Source of the DNA: Isoptericola sp. BMS4
GTDB lineage: Bacteria; Actinomycetota; Actinomycetes; Actinomycetales; Cellulomonadaceae
Assembly: GCF_011634835.1 (NCBI RefSeq)
Contig: NZ_SIRP01000001.1
Coordinates: 2,601,355-2,665,354, forward strand
Length of the DNA: 64,000 nt
Direction: 5' to 3'
Part shown: one piece after another, positions 33,730 to 42,099 of the stretch
How positions within the stretch are numbered: position 1 is the first letter of the stretch
Layout of the letters: every line of letters starts with the position of its first letter
The notes under the pieces: generated by a model
What the model was told of the DNA's origin: nothing
Database searches by the model: none
The model's input: only the letters and a program-made list of their open reading frames with translations
Translations under genes and position numbers: made by a program

Positions 33730-34731
33730 TCAGTGGGCCAGCACGCGGTCGACGGCGTCCAGGACGCGGTCGACGCTCGGCAGGTACTCGTGCTCCAGCT
33801 TGGCCACGGGGTAGGGCGCGTGGAACCCGCCGACGCGCACCACGGGGGCCTCCAGCGAGTAGAAGCACTCCTCGCTCACGCGGGCCGCGACCTCGGCACC
33901 CGAGCCGTGGAACGACGGGGCCTCGTGCACGACGACGCAGCGCCCGGTCCGCTTCACGGACTCGGCGACGGCGGGCACGTCGAGGGGCGAGATCGCCCTC
34001 AGGTCGACGACCTCGGCGCTGGTGCCCTCGGCGCTCAGCGCGTCGGCGGCCTTGAGGGCCGTCGCGACGGTCGGCCCGTAGGCGACGAGCGTGACGTCGG
34101 TGCCCGAGCGCGCGACTCGCGCGCGGTTCAGCACATCCGCCGCCCCGGCGTCCCGCGCCGACGGGTAGGGGCTCGTCGTGACCTCGCCCTTGGTCCAGTA
34201 CCGGCCCTTGGGCTCGAAGAACAGCACCGGGTCCGGGGACGCCACCGCGGCGCGGATCATGTCGTACGCGTCCTGCGGGGTTCCCGGCGACACGACGCGG
34301 AGACCCGGGGTGTGGGCGAACAGCGCCTCGGGGCTCTCCGAGTGGTGCTCGATCGCGCCGATGCCGCCGCCGTACGGGATGCGGATGACCACGGGCACCT
34401 GCAGGCGGCCGCGCGAGCGGTAGTGCATCTTGGCCAGCTGGGTGGTGATCTGGTCGTAGGCGGGGAAGACGAAGCCGTCGAACTGGATCTCGCACACCGG
34501 CCGGTACCCGCGCAGCGCGAGGCCGATGGCGGTGCCGACGATGCCGGACTCCGCCAGCGGGGTGTCGACGACGCGGTCCTCGCCGAAGTCCTTCTGCAGC
34601 CCCTCGGTGATGCGGAAGACGCCGCCCAGGCGGCCGACGTCCTCGCCCATGACGAGCACCTTCTCGTCGGACTCCAGCGCGGAGCGCAGCCCCTCGGTGA
34701 GGGCGCGGGCGAAGGTGAGGGTCTCGCTCAT
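33730..34731 (-). CDS. bkdB: 2-oxoisovalerate dehydrogenase E1 beta subunit
   Basis: 333-aa E1 beta: MGEDVGRLGGVFRITEGL, VDTPLAESGIVGTAIGLALRG, EIQFDGFVFPAYDQI, and the C-terminal transketolase domain with VVHEAPSFHGSGAEVAA. It pairs with E1 alpha to decarboxylate branched-chain 2-oxo acids with thiamine diphosphate. The ATG overlaps the E1 alpha stop (ATGA); 20 bp separate it from the E2 start. Confidence 0.9.
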   Translation of the reverse strand: MSETLTFARALTEGLRSALESDEKVLVMGEDVGRLGGVFRITEGLQKDFGEDRVVDTPLAESGIVGTAIGLALRGYRPVCEIQFDGFVFPAYDQITTQLAKMHYRSRGRLQVPVVIRIPYGGGIGAIEHHSESPEALFAHTPGLRVVSPGTPQDAYDMIRAAVASPDPVLFFEPKGRYWTKGEVTTSPYPSARDAGAADVLNRARVARSGTDVTLVAYGPTVATALKAADALSAEGTSAEVVDLRAISPLDVPAVAESVKRTGRCVVVHEAPSFHGSGAEVAARVSEECFYSLEAPVVRVGGFHAPYPVAKLEHEYLPSVDRVLDAVDRVLAH

Positions 34732-35903
34732 CGGGCCGCCTCCGTCGTCTGGTCGGTCTCGCGCTCGTACTGCTGGTACCAGGCCCGCTCGGCGGCGACC
34801 TGCGCGTGCTCGGTGGCGTACACGTGCTCGAACATCGCGGTGGACGGCGGGGCGCCGAGCTCGCGCACCTCGGCGCGCAGCCGCTCGCCCAGCGCGTCCG
34901 CCTCCTCCTCGACGCCGGCGGCCCACGCGTCGTCCCAGTCGCCCTCCGCGCGCAGCAGCGCCGCCACCCGGTCGATCGGGTCGCGCTGGCGCCAGTGCTC
35001 CTCCTCGGCGCGGTCGCGGTACTTCGTGGGGTCGTCGGACGTCGTGTGCGCGCCCATGCGGTACGTGTAGGCCTCGATGAACGTCGGCCCGCCGCCGGAG
35101 CGCGCCCGCTCCAGGGCCTCGGCCGTCACGGCGTAGCAGGCGAGGACGTCGTTGCCGTCCACCCGCACGCTCGGCACGCCGAACCCCTCGCCGCGCCGGT
35201 ACAGCGGAGACCGCGACTGACGCGTCGTCGGCTCGGAGATGGCCCACTGGTTGTTCTGGCAGAAGAACACGACGGGCGCGCCGTTGACGGCGGCGAAGAC
35301 GAGGCCCTCGCTGACGTCGCCCTGACTGGTGGCGCCGTCGCCGAAGTAGGTCACGACCGCGCCGTCTCGCGCGGGGTCCCCCGTGCCGACGGCGCCGTCA
35401 CGCTGCATCCCCATGGCGTAGCCGGTGGCGTGCAGCACGTGAGAGCCGATGACGAGCGTGTACAGCTGGACGCCGTGCTCGGCCGGGTCCCAGCCGCCGT
35501 GGTCCTCACCGCGGAACAGGCGCAGCCGGTCCACGGGGTCGACGCCGCGCACGTGCAGCACGCCCTGCTCCCGGTAGGACGGGAAGACGTGGTCCTGCGG
35601 GGCCAGCGCGTACGCCGACCCCACCTGGGCGGCCTCCTGGCCACGGCCCTGCGCGTACAGCGCGAGCTCGCCCTGGCGCTGCAGGGCCGTGGCCTCGTCG
35701 TCGAACCGCCGCGTCAGCACCATGTCGCGGTACATCGCACGCAGGTCCTCGGAGGTGAGGTGGTCGACTCGCGAACGGTAGGTCGCGTTGTCGGGTTCGA
35801 CGACACGCTCGCCGGTGGGCGAGACGAGCTGGACGAGGGGCGTGACGTCGACGGGGGCGACGTCGGCCCCGGCGGGGGCCTCGCCGGGCTGGGGGTTCGG
35901 CAC
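34728..35903 (-). CDS. bkdA: 2-oxoisovalerate dehydrogenase E1 alpha subunit
   Basis: 391-aa thiamine diphosphate-dependent E1 alpha. The cofactor motif starts at GDG (188-190) and ends at Asn218 in FCQNNQW. RMGAHTTSDDPTKYRD is the phosphorylation-loop-type region that separates branched-chain E1 alpha from many pyruvate enzymes. Start is GTG with AAGGAG. First gene of the bkd operon, serving valine/leucine/isoleucine breakdown or branched fatty-acid primers, which are important in actinobacteria. Upstream lie tandem palindromes at 35991-36025. Confidence 0.9.
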   Translation of the reverse strand: MPNPQPGEAPAGADVAPVDVTPLVQLVSPTGERVVEPDNATYRSRVDHLTSEDLRAMYRDMVLTRRFDDEATALQRQGELALYAQGRGQEAAQVGSAYALAPQDHVFPSYREQGVLHVRGVDPVDRLRLFRGEDHGGWDPAEHGVQLYTLVIGSHVLHATGYAMGMQRDGAVGTGDPARDGAVVTYFGDGATSQGDVSEGLVFAAVNGAPVVFFCQNNQWAISEPTTRQSRSPLYRRGEGFGVPSVRVDGNDVLACYAVTAEALERARSGGGPTFIEAYTYRMGAHTTSDDPTKYRDRAEEEHWRQRDPIDRVAALLRAEGDWDDAWAAGVEEEADALGERLRAEVRELGAPPSTAMFEHVYATEHAQVAAERAWYQQYERETDQTTEAAR

Positions 35904-35990
35904 GCGTTCTCCTTCGCTGGCGGCCCCGGTCGGGGCTGGGCTGCTCCGGCACGAGCGAGGTTCCCGGCGGGTGCGGGTGCACCCGGAAGG

Positions 35991-36025
35991 AACCTACGCC
36001 TTCGTAGCCTACGCCAGCGTAGGTT
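35991..36025. promoter_or_regulatory. Tandem palindromic operators of the bkd operon
   Basis: Two 14-bp palindromes, CTACGCCTTCGTAG (35994-36007, 5-bp arms) and CTACGCCAGCGTAG (36009-36022, 6-bp arms), repeat at a 15-bp period and are enclosed by AACCTACGC/GCGTAGGTT. They are 90-120 bp upstream of the bkdA start, a promoter position. The binding protein is not encoded next to them. Confidence 0.6.
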
Positions 36026-36074
36026 GTGGTCCATGGGGAGCACCCCCCGGCGTCGGTGCCAATGTCCCCCCGCT

Positions 36075-36099
36075 CGGATTGGAGGAATCCTCCAATCCG
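36075..36099. repeat. Perfect 25-bp palindrome of unknown role
   Basis: Arms of 12 bp (CGGATTGGAGGA and its complement) around a single central base. It is too far from the csp gene stop to be its main terminator and is separate from the CTACG repeats, so it may be a further regulator site upstream of bkd, or a second hairpin. Confidence 0.55.
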
Positions 36100-36153
36100 C
36101 GCCGCGGCCGGTGACGTCGGGTCGGGACGTCCGACCGGCCCGGAACAGCGAGA

Positions 36154-36182
36154 AGGCAGGGCCGCGATTCGCGGCCCTGCCT
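36154..36182 (-). terminator. Terminator of the cold-shock gene
   Basis: Perfect 14-bp arms around one central base, 44 bp after the cspA-like stop; on the minus strand it is followed by TTCTCGCTG. A strong GC-rich intrinsic terminator. Confidence 0.75.
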
Positions 36183-36225
36183 CCTGGTGTCGGCCCCGAG
36201 CGTCACGCACAGGGCCGGAAGCTCG

Positions 36226-36429
36226 TCAGATCGAGCGGATGTTCGACGCCTGCAGGCCCTTGGGCCCCTGGGTGACGTCGAACTCGACCTTCTGGTTCTC
36301 GGCGAGGGTGCGGAAGCCGTCGGCGGCGATCGCGCTGTAGTGCGCGAACACGTCAGCCGTGCCGTCCTCGGGGGCGATGAAGCCGAACCCCTTCTCCTCG
36401 TTGAACCACTTCACAGTTCCGGTGGTCAT
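36226..36429 (-). CDS. cspA: Cold-shock protein (CspA family)
   Basis: 67-aa single cold-shock domain, full length. The RNA-binding motifs KGFGFI (RNP1) and VFAHYSAI (RNP2) are intact, after the invariant GTVKWFN start. It acts as an RNA chaperone. The ATG overlaps the stop of an upstream reading frame (ATGA), an uncommon arrangement for csp genes, which usually have long leaders. Confidence 0.95.
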   Translation of the reverse strand: MTTGTVKWFNEEKGFGFIAPEDGTADVFAHYSAIAADGFRTLAENQKVEFDVTQGPKGLQASNIRSI

Positions 36430-36788
36430 GATGTCTTCTCTCGTTGATGCGACGGACCCGCGAACGTGGGTCCGGTCGTCGCGCCCGAGGGGCGCGGACG
36501 GTGGGTGCGGCGCGCGCGTCGGGCGCACGCCGTGCCGGGGCGGGGCTGCGTGTGCAGTCGCATGGCCTCGGCCAGGGTGGCGGCCACGCCGATCGGCCGC
36601 GTGTAGCGGTCGTGGGCGCGGAAGCCGTCGGGAAGTCGGGCGATCAGGCCGGCGTACTCGCCTGCGACCGTCGCGACCCAGAGGTCGTCGTCGGCGCGGC
36701 GCCACACGGGGGCCGGTCCTGTGCCGCGGTCGGTCGAGGACCGGGGTGCGGGCACGGGACGTTCAAGGATGGAAGTCGTGATGCTCAC
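36426..36788 (-). CDS. Uncharacterised 120-aa protein upstream of and overlapping cspA
   Basis: From the GTG at 36788 (preceded by a GGAGCGAGAG stretch) a 120-codon frame ends in the ATGA overlap with cspA. The middle part ([20 protein letters not shown] then [18 protein letters not shown]) looks like a small beta-rich domain with real protein character. The last ~45 residues are Arg/Pro/Thr-rich and low in information. No family recognised. If translated, it would couple to the cold-shock gene. The N-terminus could lie further upstream. Confidence 0.5.
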   Translation of the reverse strand: MSITTSILERPVPAPRSSTDRGTGPAPVWRRADDDLWVATVAGEYAGLIARLPDGFRAHDRYTRPIGVAATLAEAMRLHTQPRPGTACARRARRTHRPRPSGATTGPTFAGPSHQREKTS

Positions 36789-36960
36789 TGCTCTCGCTCC
36801 GCGCACGGTGGGCGGAGATCGTCGGGTGCGACGGGCGGGCCGTCGGTGCGCGGGTTCTCGCTTCGATGCTGAGGAACCGAAGAGGGTCGCAGCTCCGGGC
36901 CGCGACGACGTGCGCACAGCCAGGGTACACGACCGGCCTCCGGGCCTTCCCGCGGACGGG

Positions 36961-37227
36961 TCAGACGACGGGCGGCCGCCCGGCGCGCAGCGCCTCCCGC
37001 TCGCGCAGCACGGGCCAGCGCGAGAACGCGAAGACCAGGAACATCACCAGGTTGAGGATCGGGACGATCCCGACGAGCACCCACCAGCCCGAGTAGCCCG
37101 CCTTCTGGATGATCCGGATGTACGCGACCAGGATCACGACCAGGAACGTGAGGTACACGGCGACGGCGGCGCCGCCGAGGAGCCACCCGTAGTCGTCGGC
37201 GAGCTGGTCGTAGTTCACGTCGTCCAT
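36961..37227 (-). CDS. Small two-helix membrane protein
   Basis: 88-aa protein with an acidic N-terminus (MDDVNYDQLADDYGW), two hydrophobic helices (about 16-37 and 46-66) separated by a short loop containing KAGYSGWWVL, and a basic tail. The AGYSGWW-VPILN pattern recalls DUF805-like small membrane proteins. It is transcribed in the same direction as the flanking genes but with its own spacing. Function unknown. Confidence 0.7.
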   Translation of the reverse strand: MDDVNYDQLADDYGWLLGGAAVAVYLTFLVVILVAYIRIIQKAGYSGWWVLVGIVPILNLVMFLVFAFSRWPVLREREALRAGRPPVV

Positions 37228-37279
37228 GTGCGTGAAGTCTTCCCCGGTCTCGCCTGGCCGCAACCGGAGGCCTCGCGGT

Positions 37280-38371
37280 TCAGGTGCCGTCCCGCCGCCA
37301 GGAGTCGCCGTCCTGGTCGTACCACCAGCCCTCGACGGCGCCGGGCGCGGGCGACGCGGCGGCGAACCAGTACGTCGCGTCCGGGTCCCATCCGGCGAGC
37401 ACGGACGCGACGCCGTCGGCGACGGGCACAGGAAGGCCCGCCGTCGTGACGTAGCCGCGCACGGTGAGGTGAACGGCGTCCGCCTCACCGGCCACCGCCG
37501 ACCAGTCCGGCTGCACCCAGGCGCCGTCGCGGCCGGTGGTCCGGTACCAGTCGTGGCGGCGCGACGCCGTGACGACGAGCGGGTGCCGGCGGCACAGGTC
37601 CGCCCAGTCGTCCGGGCCGTCGACCGTCAGGACCCGGGCGCCCGGCGCCGGCACGACCGGCCGGACCGTGGCCCGCTCCCAGCCGAACGAGTCCTCGACC
37701 AGCCACAGACCCACCGGGCCGGCGGTGCCTAGGTCGCGGGTGCTGCGCTGCAGCTCCCGCGGCGGCGCGGACCACCAGATCCCGCCCCATCCGGCCGTCG
37801 GGTCGGCGGGGCGCTCCCACACCGCGCGCAGTTCGTCCTCGACGGCGTCGGTGCGCCACGCGGCCAGCAGCCCGTCGACGTCGTCGGGCATCCCGCTCGG
37901 GGTGTCCGGCCGCCCGTCCTCGTGCCAGACCACCTCGCGGTCCGCGCCGGCGGGCACCGGATCCGACCACCACCCGACGCACGCCGTCGAGACCAGGTGC
38001 TCCGCGACGCGCCCAAGCGCCGCCGAGACCTCCGGCATCGCGGCCAGCACGTCCGGGCCGTCCGGTTCCTGCCAGTAGCGCGCCGTCGCGACCATCTCCA
38101 CCAGCGCCGCGAGCACGACCCGCTCGTCGAGGTCGGCGAGCGGCACGGCGTCGAGGCGGCGCACGACGTCGGCCGGGGTCAGCCGCGGCCGCGCCTCCGT
38201 GCCCGGGCCGAACATGACGACCGACGTGCCCGCGCCCGGGTCGAGGTCGTACGAGGCGTGAAACACGGCCTGGTAGACCTCGTCGTCGAGCAGCTGTGCG
38301 AGCTCCAGGCACAGCCGGCGCCCGCGCGGCCCGGACAGCAGCGCGGCCGGGTCGAGGGACGTGGCGGTCAC
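37280..38371 (-). CDS. Uncharacterised 363-aa cytosolic protein
   Basis: Starts at a GTG (MTATSLDPAALLSGPRGRRL) and shows no signal peptide or membrane helix. The first ~130 residues are helix-rich; the rest is rich in Trp, Asp and Pro (for example GGIWWSAPPRELQRS, GLWLVEDSFGWERATVRPV, VEGWWYDQDGDSW). I do not recognise a family; the Trp-rich C-terminus suggests a beta-rich, possibly SMI1/KNR4- or WW-like module. No catalytic motif seen. It is downstream of no obvious operon partner. Confidence 0.65.
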   Translation of the reverse strand: MTATSLDPAALLSGPRGRRLCLELAQLLDDEVYQAVFHASYDLDPGAGTSVVMFGPGTEARPRLTPADVVRRLDAVPLADLDERVVLAALVEMVATARYWQEPDGPDVLAAMPEVSAALGRVAEHLVSTACVGWWSDPVPAGADREVVWHEDGRPDTPSGMPDDVDGLLAAWRTDAVEDELRAVWERPADPTAGWGGIWWSAPPRELQRSTRDLGTAGPVGLWLVEDSFGWERATVRPVVPAPGARVLTVDGPDDWADLCRRHPLVVTASRRHDWYRTTGRDGAWVQPDWSAVAGEADAVHLTVRGYVTTAGLPVPVADGVASVLAGWDPDATYWFAAASPAPGAVEGWWYDQDGDSWRRDGT

Positions 38372-38455
38372 CCCACGAGCGTAGGAGCGCCGCCCCCGCC
38401 CGTCCCGGCTTTTCTCGTCGCGGTCGAGGGCATGCGTCCCGCGCGACGGGGTCGC

Positions 38456-38487
38456 GTGCCCGGCGAGCGACTCGGCCCGCCGGGCAC
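38456..38487 (-). terminator. Hairpin downstream of the secreted GH32 gene
   Basis: GTGCCCGGC (38456-38464) and GCCGGGCAC (38479-38487) form a 9-bp stem with a 14-nt loop, 18 bp after the stop codon. Likely the terminator of the fructan locus, though without a clear T-tract. Confidence 0.5.
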
Positions 38488-38505
38488 ACGACGTCCGGGC
38501 CGCGC

Positions 38506-40074
38506 TCAGAGCTCCCGGACGGTGATCCCGGAGAACGTGCCCGTGCCGCCGTCGGCGTACAGCGAGATCCCGTCGTCGCCGTCGACGAAGTACACCTGCT
38601 GGGACAGGACGGTGTGGCCGGCGTCGACGAACACCTCCACGCTCTGCATGTCGACGAGCACCCGCAGGTGGACCAGGCGCGCGGCGGGGTCGATCGGAGC
38701 CTCGGCCTGGGTGAACTCTCCGAAGGAGTACTCCGGCCGGTCGGACGGGCCGCGGTCCACGTAGAGCCGGTCCCCGAAGACGCCGATGTTGGTGTGCCGG
38801 GACCCGTCTGCGGAGCGGCCGACGGAGACGCCGATGTTCTGCAGCGACTCCCACGACATGTCGAGCTCGAGCTCGTACGACCGGCCGGTCCACGGCAGGA
38901 CGACGGAGCCGTCGACGACCTGGTCGGGCAGGGTCGTCGTCGACGCGACGTGGTCACGCAGTGCGGGCACGGGCTCGCTGAGCAGCGAGTACCAGCCGCC
39001 GGGCTGGCGCACGAGCCGGATCTCGCGGACCACGGAGTTCTGCCCGTTGTAGCCGTCGGTGGCGTCGGTGGGCACGTCCCGGGCGGCGTACTTCCAGTTG
39101 TTCATCCAGGCGACGGCGTACCGCACGTGGTCGGGGTCGGTGCGGTCCGGCCAGGTGACGGCGGCGTACCAGTCCCACCCGCGGTCGAGCCACTGGGGGG
39201 TGAGGTCGTCCGCCACGAACGTCGTGCCGTCCCACGCGCCCGTCCAGTACGCGTAGGTCATGGGCAGCCCGACACCCCAGGCGTCCATGCTGGCGGCGAA
39301 CACCCAGTGGTGGGTGCCGTCGTCAGCGGTGATCTCGAACAGGTCGGGGCACTCGATGCCACCGAGGTCCGGGTCGCCGGCGTCGACGATGTAGTCGAAG
39401 TTCGACGTCCAGGTCCAGTCGCGCAGGTTCGGCGACGTGTAGAACGACGCGTACCTGCGCCGGCCGATGACGCAGACCCACTCGCCGCGGACGGCGTCCC
39501 AATGGACCTTCGGGTCGCGGAACCACTCGGCGTTCTCGATCTCCTCCGGGGTCTCGGCGGTGCGCCCGTCGGTGTTGACGATCACGGGGTCCGGCAGCCG
39601 GGTGAACGTCGCTCCGCCGTCCGTGGACCAGTAGAGGTACTGCTCCTGGTAGCGGCGCACCCCGTCGGTGGGCTGGGTGGCCAGCGCGACGACGGCCCCG
39701 GCGCCGTAGCCCGCGGTGTTCGCCGCATCGACCACGGCGGAGCCGGACCAGACGGGGAAGTCCGGCTCCAGCGGGATGGCGACGCCGTGATGCGTGAACG
39801 CCACGCAGTCCGTGGTCGTGGCGTGGTCCCAGCCGCCGTCGGCGTTGTTGGTGTCGGAGTGCAGGTAGTAGAGGCGGTAGGCGCCGTCGACGTCGATCGG
39901 CCGCTGCGGGTCGCAGAGCCACCCGGCCGGCGGGGTCAGGTGGTAGCGGGCGCGCAGCGAGCCCACAGCGCTCGCCCGGGGCGCGGGGGCGAGGTGCATC
40001 GCGGGGGCGAGGCCCGCGGCGAGGGCGCCGACGCCCACGGAGCGCAGCAGGGAGCGGCGGGAGAGGTGTGTCAT
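38506..40074 (-). CDS. Secreted GH32 levanase/levan fructotransferase-like enzyme
   Basis: 522-aa exported glycosidase. A Tat signal (LSRRSLLRSVGVGALAAGL, cleavage near residue 37) leads to a five-bladed GH32 propeller and a C-terminal beta-sandwich. Catalytic residues: nucleophile Asp55 in WLCDPQRP, stabiliser Asp187 in FRDPKV, acid/base Glu241 in ECPDLFE. The usual NDPN(G) motif reads CDPQ, a variant I associate with levan-specific enzymes including levan fructotransferases. It would attack levan outside the cell, with the products imported by the ABC system encoded upstream. ATG after AAAGG; a LacI-type operator lies at 40125-40140. Exo-levanase is the alternative. Confidence 0.85.
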   Translation of the reverse strand: MTHLSRRSLLRSVGVGALAAGLAPAMHLAPAPRASAVGSLRARYHLTPPAGWLCDPQRPIDVDGAYRLYYLHSDTNNADGGWDHATTTDCVAFTHHGVAIPLEPDFPVWSGSAVVDAANTAGYGAGAVVALATQPTDGVRRYQEQYLYWSTDGGATFTRLPDPVIVNTDGRTAETPEEIENAEWFRDPKVHWDAVRGEWVCVIGRRRYASFYTSPNLRDWTWTSNFDYIVDAGDPDLGGIECPDLFEITADDGTHHWVFAASMDAWGVGLPMTYAYWTGAWDGTTFVADDLTPQWLDRGWDWYAAVTWPDRTDPDHVRYAVAWMNNWKYAARDVPTDATDGYNGQNSVVREIRLVRQPGGWYSLLSEPVPALRDHVASTTTLPDQVVDGSVVLPWTGRSYELELDMSWESLQNIGVSVGRSADGSRHTNIGVFGDRLYVDRGPSDRPEYSFGEFTQAEAPIDPAARLVHLRVLVDMQSVEVFVDAGHTVLSQQVYFVDGDDGISLYADGGTGTFSGITVREL

Positions 40075-40124
40075 GACAAGGCCTTTCTTGTCGGGGATCG
40101 CGGCCGGTCGGCCGCTGGACACGT

Positions 40125-40140
40125 GATCAATCGCTTGATC
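40125..40140 (-). promoter_or_regulatory. LacI-type operator before the secreted GH32 gene
   Basis: GATCAATCGCTTGATC, extended to an 18-bp near-palindrome TGATCA...TGATCA (40124-40141), 50 bp upstream of the start. It matches the two operators at 45931 and 45952 and carries the central CG step typical of LacI-family sites. Confidence 0.75.
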
Positions 40141-40228
40141 ACAGGCGTGGGACACCGGCGTCCCACGCACCGGGGCCGGTCGGGGCGTCAGCCCGTCGTG
40201 CCGGGCACCGGCCCCGGGAGCGTCGGGT

Positions 40229-41263
40229 TCACGCGGTCACGGTGAGCACGGACCCGCGCTCCACCGGCGGGCACTCGATCGTCAGCCGGTCCGCGGCCCC
40301 GGCCGGGACGCCGTCGAGCAACGCCCGCACACCGGCGACGCCGAGCTCGTAGTGCGGAAGGGCGACGGTGCTGAGCCCGGGCCGCAGGTGCGCGGCGATG
40401 ATCTCCTGGTTGTCGAAGCCCACCACCGAGACGTCGTCGGGGATCCGCAGCCCGCGCTCCTTGAGCCCGTCGTAGAGCCCCTGCGCGACGCGGTCGTTGT
40501 GGCAGCACACCCCGGTCGCGCCCGAGGCGACGACACGCTCGACGCAGGCGTATCCGCCCTCCTGGGCGGACTCGGCCTCCATGATCAGCGCCGGGTCCTC
40601 GGGGATGCCCGCCTCGGCGAGGGCGTGCCGGTAGCCCGCGAGACGGCCCTGCTTGGCGGGCGACTCGGTGGTGGTGTTGATGAACGCGATCCGGCGGTGC
40701 CCGGCGGCGATGAGCATCCGCGCGGCGGCGAGCCCGCCGCCGACCTCGTCGGGCACGACGGCGAACGGGCCGCCGTCGGCGAAGCAGTTCACCAGCACCG
40801 TGTCGGTCTCCGACAGGCCGGCGGGCGGCACGACCTCGCGGTGGTACCAGGTCGAGTAGAGGATGCCGTGCACCTTGTGCTCCAGGAGCATCGCGATCGC
40901 CCGCTCCTCTGCCTCGGGGTTCCCCTCGCTGTTCGCGATGAGGAGCATGTACCCGCGCGACCACGCCTCGTCCTGGGCGCCGTGCACCACCTGGCCGGCG
41001 AACGGGGTCGAGGCGATGCCGTCGGTGACCAGCCCGATGAACCGCGACTCGCCGTGCACGAGGTTCTTCGCGAGCGCGTTCGGCCGGTAGCCGAGCTCGT
41101 CGATCGCGGCGAGGACCCGCGCGCGTGCCGCGTCGCCGATGCGCGCGTTCTTCTTGCCGTTGGCCACCAGGGACACCGTCGAGACCGACACGCCCGCCCG
41201 GGCCGCCACCTCCTTCAGAGTGACCGGACGCCGGCGCCCCTCGCTCCCAGACATCGCCGTCAT
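40229..41263 (-). CDS. LacI family repressor of the fructan locus
   Basis: 344-aa regulator. The DNA-binding domain (about residues 13-60) has VTLKEVAARAGVSVSTVSLV and the hinge LGYRPNALAKNLV; the rest is a periplasmic-binding-like sugar sensor with VCCHNDRVAQGLYDGLKERG and DDVSVVGFDNQEI. The first ATG overlaps the permease stop (ATGA); an ATG three codons later is an alternative. It is inside the operon it should control and is the likely ligand of the three GATCAA-N4-TTGATC sites. The inducer is probably a fructo-oligosaccharide. Confidence 0.88.
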   Translation of the reverse strand: MTAMSGSEGRRRPVTLKEVAARAGVSVSTVSLVANGKKNARIGDAARARVLAAIDELGYRPNALAKNLVHGESRFIGLVTDGIASTPFAGQVVHGAQDEAWSRGYMLLIANSEGNPEAEERAIAMLLEHKVHGILYSTWYHREVVPPAGLSETDTVLVNCFADGGPFAVVPDEVGGGLAAARMLIAAGHRRIAFINTTTESPAKQGRLAGYRHALAEAGIPEDPALIMEAESAQEGGYACVERVVASGATGVCCHNDRVAQGLYDGLKERGLRIPDDVSVVGFDNQEIIAAHLRPGLSTVALPHYELGVAGVRALLDGVPAGAADRLTIECPPVERGSVLTVTA

Positions 41264-42099
41264 CCCTTCGCCGCCCCGCTCTCGAGCCCCTGGATCATCG
41301 CCTTGTTGAGCACCAGGAATACCAGCATGAGCGGGGTGATCGTGACGCAGACCGCGGCGAACGTCGCCGTCCAGTCGACGTTGCCCATCGCCCCGATGTA
41401 GTTCTGCAGCCCCAGCGGGATCGTCTTCAGGCCGTCGGAGAGCACGAACGTGTTCGCGAAGATGAAGTCGTTCCAGATGAAGATGCTGTTGACCAGGACG
41501 ATCGTCACGATCGTGTTGAGCGACAGCGGCAGGGTGATCTGCCCGAAGATGCGGTACGGGCCCGCGCCGTCGAGCGACGCCGCCTCGTACGTCTCCGGCG
41601 GGATGTAGTGGTAGAAGGACGAGAACAGGTAGATCGACATCGGCAGCGCGAACCCGGCCAGCGGGATGATCATCGAGCCGTACGTGTCGAGCAGGCCGAC
41701 TGCCGCGTAGTCGATGAACAGCGGCACCAGCGCGATCTGCACCGGCACGATGATCCCGATGAGGAACAGCCCCCGCACGAACCCGCGCAGGCGGAACCCG
41801 AGCACCTCCAGGGCGTACGCCGCCATCATGCCGAGGGCCACGATGAGCAGGTTCGCGCCGAAGGTCACGACCAGGCTGTTGAGGATGTTCAGCCCGAGGT
41901 TGCCGGTCTCGAACGCCCGCGCAAAGTTGTCCAGGGTGAGCGCGCCCGGGAGCGAGAACGGGTTGGACGACGCGAAGTCCTGCTCGGGGCGCAGTGCCGT
42001 GAGGAAGAGCCAGGCCAGGGGATAGACCTGGGCGACGACGATGAGGCCGACGAACACCCCGTTGAGGGACCGGTGCACGTCGAGACGCTCGCGTCTCAT
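41260..42099 (-). CDS. Carbohydrate ABC transporter permease (MalG type)
   Basis: 279-aa inner-membrane subunit with about six helices; the EAA coupling loop reads YEAASLDGAGPYRIFGQITLP. The start overlaps the first permease stop (ATGA), and its stop overlaps the LacI start. CUT1 family; the ATPase is not in this locus and is presumably a shared MsmK-type subunit encoded elsewhere. Confidence 0.9.
   Translation of the reverse strand: MRRERLDVHRSLNGVFVGLIVVAQVYPLAWLFLTALRPEQDFASSNPFSLPGALTLDNFARAFETGNLGLNILNSLVVTFGANLLIVALGMMAAYALEVLGFRLRGFVRGLFLIGIIVPVQIALVPLFIDYAAVGLLDTYGSMIIPLAGFALPMSIYLFSSFYHYIPPETYEAASLDGAGPYRIFGQITLPLSLNTIVTIVLVNSIFIWNDFIFANTFVLSDGLKTIPLGLQNYIGAMGNVDWTATFAAVCVTITPLMLVFLVLNKAMIQGLESGAAKG

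Larger units (their letters stand above)
35904..36225. other. 322-bp intergenic region with bkd control elements and csp terminator
   Basis: No gene is visible. From left to right it holds the bkd ribosome site, the tandem CTACG palindromes (35991-36025), a separate perfect palindrome (36075-36099) and the cold-shock gene terminator (36154-36182). Confidence 0.7.
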
